Source: a bacterium (GTDB lineage: Bacteria; Arandabacterota; Arandabacteria; Arandabacterales; JALGWA01). From it: a stretch of DNA of 6,352 nt. The notes beneath the pieces are model-generated. The model was not told the origin of the DNA. It was given only the letters and a program-made list of their open reading frames with translations, and did not search any database. Each line of letters opens with the position of its first letter. The stretch's first letter is position 1. The DNA is taken from assembly GCA_025774425.1 (NCBI GenBank), contig JALGWA010000088.1, forward strand, positions 1-6,352, read 5' to 3'. Position numbers and translations under genes: made by a program. This document shows positions 1 to 6,089 of the stretch, in pieces.

Positions 1-285
1 GACCTCGAGAGCCAGCGCGTCAGCGAGGAGACCATCAGGGGCCAGGAGAAGATCCTCACGCGCCTGCTCAACATGCAGAAGTCGCTCAGGCAGCGGCCGG
101 ACCCCTCCCGGCGGCGCAAGTCGAAGCCGGGCGAGGAGTACGCCGTCAAGCCGCCGCCCGAGCTGACGGCGGATGAGAGGGAGAAGCTCGTGGAGGACAT
201 TCTGTACCGGCGGCGGGGCTCCTATCCCCCCGAGTACGAAGACCTCATCAGGGCGTATATAGAGGCGATCTCCAGGGATGAATAG
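1..285 (+). CDS. C-terminal fragment of a DUF4175-like protein (5' end outside window)
   Basis: The frame is open from base 1 to TAG at 283-285 and gives 94 residues. An internal ATG at 73 exists, but the 24 codons before it read as good protein (QEKILTRLL), so the real start lies upstream of the window. The fragment is very charged: a helical stretch with QEKILTRLLNMQKSLRQR, a basic linker (RRRKSK), a Pro-rich segment, then the acidic end YPPEYEDLIRAYIEAISRDE. From memory of the family, 'QE.IL.RLL..Q.S...R' followed by 'YPPEY..LIR.Y..A' is the usual C-terminus of large DUF4175-like proteins, which have membrane helices near the N-terminus and long coiled coils and often sit beside TPR genes. 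Those N-terminal features cannot be checked here. The stop overlaps the next start by 8 nt, so it probably leads the operon. The coding call is secure; the family call is moderate. Confidence 0.75.
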   Translation, partial: DLESQRVSEETIRGQEKILTRLLNMQKSLRQRPDPSRRRKSKPGEEYAVKPPPELTADEREKLVEDILYRRRGSYPPEYEDLIRAYIEAISRDE

Positions 286-2143
286 CAAAGCGAGCCGAAT
301 CGACATGGGACTTGCCGCAACGCGCGCCGCGCGTCCCGCCGCGTGGGCCCCGCTCGCCCTCGCCCTCGTCGTGGCGTGGGCGGCGCTCGTGCCGGCGGGG
401 GGCGCCTTCGGCGCGGGCCAGGCCGAACGGTCGCGGGACGACGTCTTCAAGCAGGTGGAGTCCCTGACGAGGTACGGCGAGTACGAGGACGCGCTCTCCC
501 TCCTCGAGGATCTGTATGCCCGATACCCGTGGGACGAGACCGTGGTCGTCTCCTTCTTCGACTTCCTGGTCGGGCGCGAGATGTACGATCGCGCCTGCAA
601 GGTCATGGAGAACTACCTCGATTTCAGGCCGTCCTATGTCGGCGGCATGGTCAAGCTCGCAGAGGTCTACTTCGAGGCGGGAGAGACCGAGAAGGCCGGT
701 CCCCTTCTCGAGCGCTTCATAGAGGCGGCGCACAACAGGCCCTGGGCCTATGAGACGGCCGCGCAGGCGTACATCAATGCCGGCCTGAACGACGACGCGC
801 TGCGCATCGTCGAGAGGGGGAGGGCGCAGCACGGGGACGCTCATCTGCTGTGCGAGCAGGCCGCACGGGCCTACGCCGGGTCGGGACGATACGCCGAGGC
901 CGTCGAGGAGTACCTGGGCGCCGTCGAGGCCGAGGCCCTCACCGAGGACGTCGCGAGGGCGCGCATAGTCGCCATGGCCCGGGAGCCGGAGGTGAAGCAG
1001 GCCGTCGTCGCGGCTCTCCGGCGGGCGGGGGACGAGGGTGCGGCCGGGCTGGTGGCCCTCACGTCGCTCTGGCGGATGGCGATGGCCGACGGCGACTGCG
1101 CGAGCGGCATCAAGGACCTCACGCGCATCGTCCGGGCCGACAGGAGGCGTGTGGGCCTCGTCGTCAAGGCCGCCCGCCAGTTCGAGGTCGGGGGCTGCTT
1201 CGGCGAGTGCGCGGAGGCGTACGGGCTGGCCGCGAGCATCACGTCCGATGAGGGGGACGCCGCGGACTACCTGCTGGCGCGCGGCATGTGTGAGGAGCGC
1301 GGGGGAGACCTGGAGGCCGCGCTGGCGACCTACGCGGATTTCACCCGGACATACGCGGACTCGAGGCGCGCCTTCGACGGCCACCTGGCCCAGGCGCGCG
1401 TCCTCAGGGCCATGGGAAGATGCGGGGATGCGGTGGGCGAGGCCGACGTAGCCATCGAGATCGGGGCCTCGAGCAAGAACCTGCGCAAGGCCGTGCTCCT
1501 CAAGGCCGACTGTCTCGTCATACTCGAACGCTTCGAGGACGCCAAGGCGACCTATGACCTCGTAAGGCCGGACTGGGATCCGGCCCAGGCCCAGAGGGCG
1601 TACTACAACCTGGGCGAGATATGCTTCTACGAGCATGACTTCGATGCGGCGCTCTCCTATTTCAACGTCACGGCGAGCGAGTATCCCGGCGAGACCCTCG
1701 CCAACGACGCCATCGAGCGGCTCATACTCATACGGGGCGCGAGAGCGGGTGAGGCCTATGCGCCCGAGCTCGGCGCCTTCGCCGACGCGGCGCTCCTGGA
1801 GCGGCAGGGGAAGGTGGAGGAGGCCGTAGCGCTCCTCCGCGGAACCGCCGCCGCCGGGCCCGCCGAGGTCAGGGTGCAGAGTCTCAAGGGCCTCGTGCGC
1901 TTGTATCTCGCCGCCGGGGACCATGAGCGGGCGCTCGAGATCTGCAGGCTGGCCGGCGAGACCATGGAGTCCTACTGGTCGCCCGTCGCGCTCGAGACCG
2001 CGGGTGACATATACCTGGAGCTCGGCATGCGCGACGAGGCCGTCTCCGCCTACGAGAACGTGATAGTCAACTATCCCGAGAGCGTCTCGGCCGGCGAGGC
2101 CAGGCGCAAACTCGATCTGGTGGGAGGGAGCGAAGGGGAATGA
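278..2143 (+). CDS. Exported tetratricopeptide (TPR) repeat protein, 621 aa
   Basis: The N-terminus has a basic segment, a hydrophobic core at about residues 23-40 (APLALALVVAWAALVPAG) and small residues around 43-49, which fits a Sec signal peptide. Most of the rest is TPR-like helix pairs with the usual Gly/Ala/Tyr/Pro spacing: about 57-84 (GEYEDALSLLEDLYARYP), 442-472 (GEICFYEHDFDAALSYF, then ASEYPGE) and 571-604 (GDIYLELGMRDEAVSAYE, then NYPES), with less regular repeats between. TPR proteins are scaffolds; no catalytic motif is visible, so the role is probably binding or assembly in the periplasm. The start is uncertain: ATG 278 overlaps the upstream stop by 8 nt, with AGAGG 12 nt before it. 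ATG 305 (residue 10) would also keep the signal peptide intact. The 3' end overlaps the next gene by ATGA. The partner and substrate are unknown. Confidence 0.9.
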   Translation: MNSKASRIDMGLAATRAARPAAWAPLALALVVAWAALVPAGGAFGAGQAERSRDDVFKQVESLTRYGEYEDALSLLEDLYARYPWDETVVVSFFDFLVGREMYDRACKVMENYLDFRPSYVGGMVKLAEVYFEAGETEKAGPLLERFIEAAHNRPWAYETAAQAYINAGLNDDALRIVERGRAQHGDAHLLCEQAARAYAGSGRYAEAVEEYLGAVEAEALTEDVARARIVAMAREPEVKQAVVAALRRAGDEGAAGLVALTSLWRMAMADGDCASGIKDLTRIVRADRRRVGLVVKAARQFEVGGCFGECAEAYGLAASITSDEGDAADYLLARGMCEERGGDLEAALATYADFTRTYADSRRAFDGHLAQARVLRAMGRCGDAVGEADVAIEIGASSKNLRKAVLLKADCLVILERFEDAKATYDLVRPDWDPAQAQRAYYNLGEICFYEHDFDAALSYFNVTASEYPGETLANDAIERLILIRGARAGEAYAPELGAFADAALLERQGKVEEAVALLRGTAAAGPAEVRVQSLKGLVRLYLAAGDHERALEICRLAGETMESYWSPVALETAGDIYLELGMRDEAVSAYENVIVNYPESVSAGEARRKLDLVGGSEGE

Positions 2144-3417
2144 GAGGATTGAGGTACGCGGCGGCGCTGGTGCTCCTGGCCGCGCTCGCGGGCGCCCTCG
2201 TTCCGGCGTCTGCGTCTGCGGACAAGCTCTTGATCTACATGGATCTCGAGCAGTCCGACCATCTGCGCGCTTACGGTGTGGCCTACTGGGCGCTGTCGCA
2301 GGGCTTCAGCGTCGAATGGCTGCTCAACTACCGGGGCGGCTCCTTCATGACGGATGCGGCCGACCTCATAGTCCGCAGGGCTCGGCTCATGGGCGTGGAG
2401 TTCGACATCGTGCCGCCGGGCGGCGCTGCCGGGATCTACCGGACGATAGAGGAGGAGAACATGGAGGTCGTGCTCCTCGAGAAGGCGCCGGCCATAGCCG
2501 TCTACGCTCCGCCGAGCGCCGACCCCTGGGATGACGCCGTGAGGCTTGCGCTCGACTACGCCCGCGTGCCCTATACCGTCGTCTATGACGAGGAGGTGCT
2601 CGCGGGCGCCCTCGACGAGTATGACTGGCTCCACCTCCACCACGAGGACTTCACCGGCCAGTACGGCAAGTTCTACGCCAGCTACAGGGACGCCGACTGG
2701 TACAAAAGGCGGGTGGCCGAGTCGGAGGCCATCGCCTCCAGGTTGGGCTACGCCAAGGTGTCGCAGCTCAAGGCCGCCGTGGCGAGGAGGATCAAGGACT
2801 ACGTCGCGAGGGGCGGTTTCGTATTCGCCATGTGCTCGGCGACCGACACCTTCGACATCGCGCTCGCCGCGCAGGGCGTGGACATCGTGGCGGAGGTGTT
2901 CGACGGCGATCCCATCGACCCGGCTTACGCCGGCAAGCTGGACTACGGCCGTTGCCTCGCCTTCGAGGGTTTCAGGCTGATCACCAATCCGCTCATCTAC
3001 GAGCATTCGGACATAGACACGACCCCCCGCGCGGCGCGGCGCGGCCGCAACAACGACTATTTCACCCTGTTCGAGTTCTCGGCCAAGCATGACCCCATTC
3101 CCACCATGCTCACGCAGGATCACGTGTCCGTGATAAACGGTTTCATGGGCCAGACCACCGGCTTCGAGAAGCGCCTCATAAAACGGAACGTCACGATTCT
3201 CGCGGAGACCGAGGGACAGGACGACGTCAAGTACCTGCACGGCACCTACGGCAGGGGAACCTTCACCTTCTACGGCGGCCATGACCCCGAGGACTACCAG
3301 CACATGGTCGGCGATCCCCCGACGGACCTCGCGCTGCACAAGAACTCCCCCGGCTACAGGCTCATACTGAACAACATCCTCTTTCCCGCGGCGCGGAAGA
3401 GGGAGCAGAAGACCTGA
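2140..3417 (+). CDS. Exported 'asparagine synthetase B'-family protein, 425 aa, function unknown
   Basis: A signal peptide is clear: basic start, hydrophobic residues 7-22, cleavage likely after ASA at 25-27. The mature part matches from memory a strongly conserved family labelled 'asparagine synthetase B' in Bacteroidota/FCB genomes. Hallmarks are MDLEQSDHLRAYGVAYWAL from residue 34, WLLNYRGGSF, VVLLEKAPAIAVYAPP, LHLHHEDFTGQYGKF (about 164-178), GGFVFAMCSATDTFD with Cys232, TMLTQDHVSVINGFMGQTT, and YGGHDPEDYQHMVGDPPTDL (378-397). It has neither an N-terminal nucleophile Cys nor an ATP-pyrophosphatase SGGxDS loop, so it is not a true asparagine synthetase. Cys232 after a hydrophobic strand, with the conserved His and Asp sets, suggests a class I amidotransferase-like fold; this is inference. 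It starts by ATGA overlap, with AGGGAG 9 nt upstream, so it is translationally coupled to the TPR gene and may work with it outside the cytoplasm. Confidence 0.88.
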   Translation: MRGLRYAAALVLLAALAGALVPASASADKLLIYMDLEQSDHLRAYGVAYWALSQGFSVEWLLNYRGGSFMTDAADLIVRRARLMGVEFDIVPPGGAAGIYRTIEEENMEVVLLEKAPAIAVYAPPSADPWDDAVRLALDYARVPYTVVYDEEVLAGALDEYDWLHLHHEDFTGQYGKFYASYRDADWYKRRVAESEAIASRLGYAKVSQLKAAVARRIKDYVARGGFVFAMCSATDTFDIALAAQGVDIVAEVFDGDPIDPAYAGKLDYGRCLAFEGFRLITNPLIYEHSDIDTTPRAARRGRNNDYFTLFEFSAKHDPIPTMLTQDHVSVINGFMGQTTGFEKRLIKRNVTILAETEGQDDVKYLHGTYGRGTFTFYGGHDPEDYQHMVGDPPTDLALHKNSPGYRLILNNILFPAARKREQKT

Positions 3418-3424
3418 GAGGAGG
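3417..3424 (+). promoter_or_regulatory. Strong Shine-Dalgarno deciding a TTG start
   Basis: AGAGGAGG overlaps the TGA stop of the preceding gene (3415-3417) and lies 5 nt before TTG at 3430. No in-frame ATG or GTG occurs before the conserved Pro-Glu-Cys motif that opens the DUF89 protein, so TTG is the only sensible start. The position over the upstream stop favours re-initiation by ribosomes leaving the previous gene. Confidence 0.8.
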
Positions 3425-3429
3425 CCCGT

Positions 3430-4290
3430 TTGCGTTCAGCACCCGAATGTATAGCATGTTCCATAAACCAGGCCATGCGGACGGCCCGGCTCGCGGGCGT
3501 TGACTTCGACACGCAGATGGAGGCGCTCAGGCGCGCCGTCCGGGCGCTCGCCGAGGAGGACTTCAGCAAGCCGCCGGCGGTGCTCGCCACGCGGGCCATA
3601 CTCGCGAGCGGCGAAGTCTACGACCAGGACGATCCCTATCGCCACGAGAAGACGCGCACCACCGAGGAGGCGCTCCGCCTCTACGAGGAGATCAAGCCGC
3701 GGGTCGAGGCGGAGATGGCCGGCATGGACCCGGTCTCGAGGATAGGCTATGCCGCCAAGCTGGCCGCGGCCGGCAACATCATCGATTTCGGCATCGGCAA
3801 GCCCTTCGATATAGAGGCGACGCTCGAGGAGACGCTCCGGGACGGCTTCGCCGTGGATCACAGCCGGGAGCTCCACGAAGCCCTCGAGGCGTCGGACTCC
3901 TTCCTCCTCGTAAGCGACAATGCGGGCGAGATCGTCTTCGACCGCTTTCTTCTCGATGAAGTGCTGCGTATGGGGAAGAGGGTGGTCGTCAGCGTCCGCT
4001 CCCGGGGCATATTGAACGACGCCGTCCGCGAGGACGCCGTGACGGCAGGCATAACCGACCCGGTCGAGATCCTCGAGACGGGGACGGGGAGCCTCGGTCT
4101 CATGCTCGACGAGGCCTCGCAGGAGTTCCGGGACGAGTTCGAACGCGCGGGCGTCGTGCTCGCAAAGGGCCAGGCCAACTACGAGACCCTGAACGACGTC
4201 GAGCGGCGCATCTTCTTCATACTCCGCATCAAGTGCCATGTCATCGGCGACGGCATGGGGCTCCCCAACGGCGTCTCCGCCCTACTCTAG
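3430..4290 (+). CDS. DUF89/ARMT1-type metal-dependent phosphatase, 286 aa
   Basis: This is a full-length DUF89 (PF01937) protein of the short prokaryotic kind. Seen motifs: PECIACS with the CxxC pair Cys7/Cys10; GNIIDFG at 115-121; SDNAGEIVFD at 162-171; ND at 196-197; KGQANYETL at 246-254; and a C-terminal IKCHVIGDGMGLPNG block. In the family, the DNAGE Asp/Asn and the later Asn/Asp residues hold the divalent metal, and members act as phosphatases on phosphorylated metabolites, often viewed as damage control of sugar phosphates and related compounds. The CxxC belongs to the bacterial/archaeal subgroup; its role is unclear to me. The true substrate cannot be read from sequence. There is no signal peptide, so it is cytosolic, unlike its two upstream neighbours, from which it is separated by only 12 nt. 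The TTG start is set by the Shine-Dalgarno and by the motif at residues 5-10. The stop lies 2 nt before the repeat block. Confidence 0.92.
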   Translation: MRSAPECIACSINQAMRTARLAGVDFDTQMEALRRAVRALAEEDFSKPPAVLATRAILASGEVYDQDDPYRHEKTRTTEEALRLYEEIKPRVEAEMAGMDPVSRIGYAAKLAAAGNIIDFGIGKPFDIEATLEETLRDGFAVDHSRELHEALEASDSFLLVSDNAGEIVFDRFLLDEVLRMGKRVVVSVRSRGILNDAVREDAVTAGITDPVEILETGTGSLGLMLDEASQEFRDEFERAGVVLAKGQANYETLNDVERRIFFILRIKCHVIGDGMGLPNGVSALL

Positions 4291-4292
4291 GT

Positions 4293-4315
4293 GGGGTCAG
4301 AGCTCAAAATGCACA
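4293..4315 (-). repeat. Inverted head copy of the 23-nt motif
   Basis: Read on the - strand this is identical over 23 nt to the motif at 4386-4408, 4455-4477, 4524-4546 and 4593-4615 (core attttgagctctgacccc). It is the only copy in this orientation, lies 2 nt after the DUF89 stop, and gives the block an inverted-repeat left end. Confidence 0.9.
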
Positions 4316-4408
4316 ATCGGAGCCCTGCGGTCAGGCCGTTCGGCTGCCCAGGGGTCTGACCCCACCCACCCGGGTCGTACCGGACTGTGCATTTTGAGCT
4401 CTGACCCC
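4293..4408. terminator. Possible two-way terminator: 23-bp perfect inverted repeat
   Basis: The arms 4293-4315 and 4386-4408 are perfectly complementary over 23 bp, around a 70-nt loop that carries its own small palindromes. It lies just after the DUF89 stop on the + strand and downstream of the sulfatase gene on the - strand, a usual place for a bidirectional terminator. There is no clean U-run directly after the stem, so intrinsic termination is uncertain; RNA stabilisation or pausing is equally possible. Confidence 0.3.
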
Positions 4409-4620
4409 AGGGTTGCACAGGGGTCTGACCCCATCCACCCGGGTCGTACCGGACTGTGCATTTTGAGCTCTGACCCCAAGGCTGCCCAGGGGTCTGACCC
4501 CACCCACCCGGGTCGTATCGGGCTGTGCATTTTGAGCTCTGACCCCAAGGGTGCACAGGGGTCTGACCCCGTCCACCCGGGTCGCATCGGACTGTGCATT
4601 TTGAGCTCTGACCCCAAGGG
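4351..4620 (+). repeat. Four tandem 69-bp units
   Basis: Units begin at 4351, 4420, 4489 and 4558, an exact 69-bp period. Each has four parts: a 13-nt palindrome GGGGTCTGACCCC; a 22-nt segment containing ACCCGGGT, variable at a few bases; the invariant 23-nt motif; and an 11-nt linker. The fourth linker keeps only its first 5 bases. The palindrome and the 23-nt motif are identical in all four units, while substitutions fall only in the 22-nt segment and the linker. Confidence 0.95.
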
Positions 4621-4623
4621 CTT

Positions 4624-4641
4624 ATTTTGAGCTCTGACCCC
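4624..4641 (+). repeat. Truncated end copy of the repeat motif
   Basis: The last 18 bases of the 23-nt motif (attttgagctctgacccc) recur here without the preceding TGTGC. The copy ends 6 nt from the sulfatase stop codon and closes the block on the right, facing opposite to the head copy at 4293-4315. Confidence 0.85.
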
Positions 4642-4647
4642 AAGGGG

Positions 4648-6018
4648 TTACTCGAGGTATCCCAGGCTGCGGAGGATCTGCACCCGTCCGGATTCCCTGG
4701 CCGTGGGTATCGGCGCGGGATGCAACCCGTCGGGGGCGATCCACTGGTGGAGCACCCGGTCGAGCGCGGCCGCGGCCGCCGGATCGCTCCCGTAGAGATC
4801 GACCTTCTCCCCGGGGTCGGCCTCGAGGTTGAAGAGGTGCTTGGTGAGACCGCCCTCGCGGTGCTCCCGCCACACGAGCTTCGAGCCCTGCGTCCTCACG
4901 GCATGGCGGGGCATCGCCTTCTCGGGGAACGGGAAGGTCTCGGCGAACGCGTACTCGGCCGTGCGTGTCTCGGCGCCGGCGATGAGGGGGCGAAGCGTCT
5001 TCCCTTCGGTGCCGTCGGGGATCTCGATCCCGAGGAAGTCCAGTATGGTCGGGAAGATGTCTATGCTCTGCACCAGGCCCGGAAGGCGCTTGGGCGTCGC
5101 GCCGGATCCGGGGTGGCGGATGATGAGCGGCACAATGATGCATTCTTCGTAGAGCGCGATATCGTGGCCGAAGTAGTGTTCGTGCTCGTAGAGCATCTCG
5201 CCGTGGTCCGCGGTCAGTACGACAATGGTCCTGTCGGCGAGCCCGAGAGTCTCGAGCGCCTCGAGAATCCTCCCGACCTGCTCATCCGTGAAGGCGACCT
5301 CGCCGTCGTAGAGCTGTGAAAGGTAGCGCACATCGTCGTCCCCGAGTTCGACCTCGCCGTGCCAGGCCTTCATGATGAACTCGGTGGAGGAGTCGGCCTC
5401 TCCCAAGTACTCGTCGACGAACTCGGCCCGAACCCTGAGCGGGGGCACGTAGGGCCGGTGCGGGTGGAACCAGTGTATCCATGCGAAGAACTTCTTGGAC
5501 CCATTGTCCCTGAGCCAGGACAGCGCCTCGTCGGTCGTCGGGTCGATGCCCCGCTCCTGGGCCATCTCGCGCTGCCTGGGCCTCATGACCTCGTTGACCT
5601 GCCAGTACCTGTTGAAGCCCTGGTCGAGACCGTACTTCCTGTCGAGCACATGGCTGCTCACGAACGCGGCCGTCTCGTAGCCGCGGGCCTTGAGGATCTC
5701 CGCGAGGGTGGTCACCTCCGGCGAGACGACGCTCTCGTGGCTGATGGCCTTGTGCGTGCGCGGGTGCCGGCCCGTGAATATGGACGTGTGGGACGGCAGC
5801 GTTTGCGGGGTCGAGCATACCGCCTGCTCGAATAGCACCGAGCCGGCGGCGAGCTCGTCGATGCGCGGGCTGGTCGGCCGGTCGTAGCCGTAGCAGCCCA
5901 GCCGGTCGGGCCTCAGGGTGTCTATGGTGATTACGAGCACGTTGTAGTCGGGCTCCCGGCCGCACCCGGCGGCGAGGACGAGCACCGGGACGACCAGAAG
6001 CGGAAAGAGTCGTCTCAC
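4648..6018 (-). CDS. Sulfatase/alkaline phosphatase-superfamily lipoprotein with Thr nucleophile, 456 aa
   Basis: The protein starts VRRLFPLLVVPVLVLAAGC, a lipoprotein signal with Cys19 as the lipid site, so it is likely anchored in the envelope. The sulfatase domain (PF00884) runs from about residue 26: ITIDTLRPDRLGCYGY (metal ligand Asp33), TLPSHTSIFTGRHP (73-86), WIHWFHPHRPYVPP (180-193), LTADHGEM (Asp271/His272) and FGHD (His285). It ends ILRSLGYLE, typical of this bacterial subfamily. TLPSH aligns with the CxPSR sulfatase signature, which puts Thr73 at the nucleophile site instead of Cys or Ser. That fits phospho-transferring or phosphatase members and not formylglycine sulfatases; the substrate is unknown. 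The start is GTG 6018, chosen because it opens the lipoprotein signal and has GGAG 6 nt upstream. An ATG at 6201 would add 61 residues overlapping the upstream gene and bury the signal. The stop lies 6 nt from the repeat block. Confidence 0.9.
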   Translation of the reverse strand: MRRLFPLLVVPVLVLAAGCGREPDYNVLVITIDTLRPDRLGCYGYDRPTSPRIDELAAGSVLFEQAVCSTPQTLPSHTSIFTGRHPRTHKAISHESVVSPEVTTLAEILKARGYETAAFVSSHVLDRKYGLDQGFNRYWQVNEVMRPRQREMAQERGIDPTTDEALSWLRDNGSKKFFAWIHWFHPHRPYVPPLRVRAEFVDEYLGEADSSTEFIMKAWHGEVELGDDDVRYLSQLYDGEVAFTDEQVGRILEALETLGLADRTIVVLTADHGEMLYEHEHYFGHDIALYEECIIVPLIIRHPGSGATPKRLPGLVQSIDIFPTILDFLGIEIPDGTEGKTLRPLIAGAETRTAEYAFAETFPFPEKAMPRHAVRTQGSKLVWREHREGGLTKHLFNLEADPGEKVDLYGSDPAAAAALDRVLHQWIAPDGLHPAPIPTARESGRVQILRSLGYLE

Positions 6019-6024
6019 TTGAGT

Positions 6025-6028
6025 CTCC
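6025..6028 (-). promoter_or_regulatory. Shine-Dalgarno supporting the GTG start
   Basis: GGAG on the - strand sits 6 nt before GTG at 6018-6016. Together with the lipobox 19 codons in, it favours this start over the upstream ATG at 6201. Confidence 0.65.
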
Positions 6029-6034
6029 AGTCGT

Positions 6035-6047
6035 GCAGGCAGCCTGC
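6035..6047. promoter_or_regulatory. Short perfect inverted repeat in the sulfatase leader
   Basis: GCAGGC-A-GCCTGC, with 6-bp arms and a 1-nt centre, lies between the candidate promoter and the Shine-Dalgarno. It could be an operator half-site pair or chance in GC-rich DNA; a hairpin with a 1-nt loop is unlikely. Confidence 0.25.
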
Positions 6048-6062
6048 GCTTCCACTTACGAA

Positions 6063-6089
6063 GGTATATCAAGGCGGCCGCCAAGTCAA
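6063..6089 (-). promoter_or_regulatory. Candidate sigma-70-type promoter for the sulfatase gene
   Basis: On the - strand, TTGACT (6089-6084) and TATACC (6068-6063) are separated by 15 nt. This is shorter than the usual 17, but both boxes are AT-rich islands in GC-rich DNA. The -35 box overlaps the stop codon of the upstream gene. A transcript from here would have a leader of roughly 38 nt. Promoter consensus in this lineage is unknown. Confidence 0.3.

Larger units (their letters stand above)
4291..4647. repeat. REP-like palindromic repeat block filling a convergent intergenic gap
   Basis: The entire gap between the two convergent stop codons is repeat DNA. In order it holds an inverted copy of a 23-nt motif (4293-4315), a 35-nt spacer (4316-4350), four direct 69-bp units (4351-4620) and a truncated motif copy (4624-4641). 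GGGGTC/GACCCC arms occur throughout, so many alternative hairpins or cruciforms are possible. No transposase, direct target repeat or convincing gene lies inside. Similar GGGGTCAGA...-type intergenic repeats occur in various bacterial genomes and are sometimes found near Y1 (IS200/REP-associated) transposases; the link here is inference. Confidence 0.85.

Noticed and set aside
248..1924. 558-codon open frame on the - strand opposite the TPR gene
   Set aside because: It is an antisense shadow of GC-rich coding DNA. The product is rich in Arg, Gly, Leu and Pro without domain pattern, while the + strand frame gives a signal peptide and TPRs.
2071..3339. 422-codon open frame on the - strand opposite the 'asparagine synthetase B'-family gene
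   Set aside because: The + strand protein matches a recognised conserved family along its full length, and the - strand reading has no recognisable motif.
3436..4239. 267-codon - strand frame opposite the DUF89 gene
   Set aside because: The + strand carries all DUF89 motifs in order, so the antisense frame is a composition effect.
4238..4630. 130-codon + strand frame overlapping the DUF89 end and reading through the repeats
   Set aside because: Its start lies inside the DUF89 coding sequence and most of the frame is tandem repeat. Openness follows from the 69-bp period, and the opposite strand is just as open.
4351..4641. CRISPR array
   Set aside because: The intervals between repeats are near-identical, the whole 69 bp repeats, no cas gene is near, and the repeat is a tandem unit and not a repeat-spacer pattern.
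4291..4647. Complete insertion sequence
   Set aside because: No transposase frame and no flanking target duplication can be seen, so at most it is a non-autonomous or REP-like element.
4622..5319. Opposed open frames (4627-5319 + and 4622-5143 -) in the 3' half of the sulfatase-like gene
   Set aside because: Both are alternative-frame shadows; the true frame holds the ADHGE metal-binding motif and the family C-terminus.
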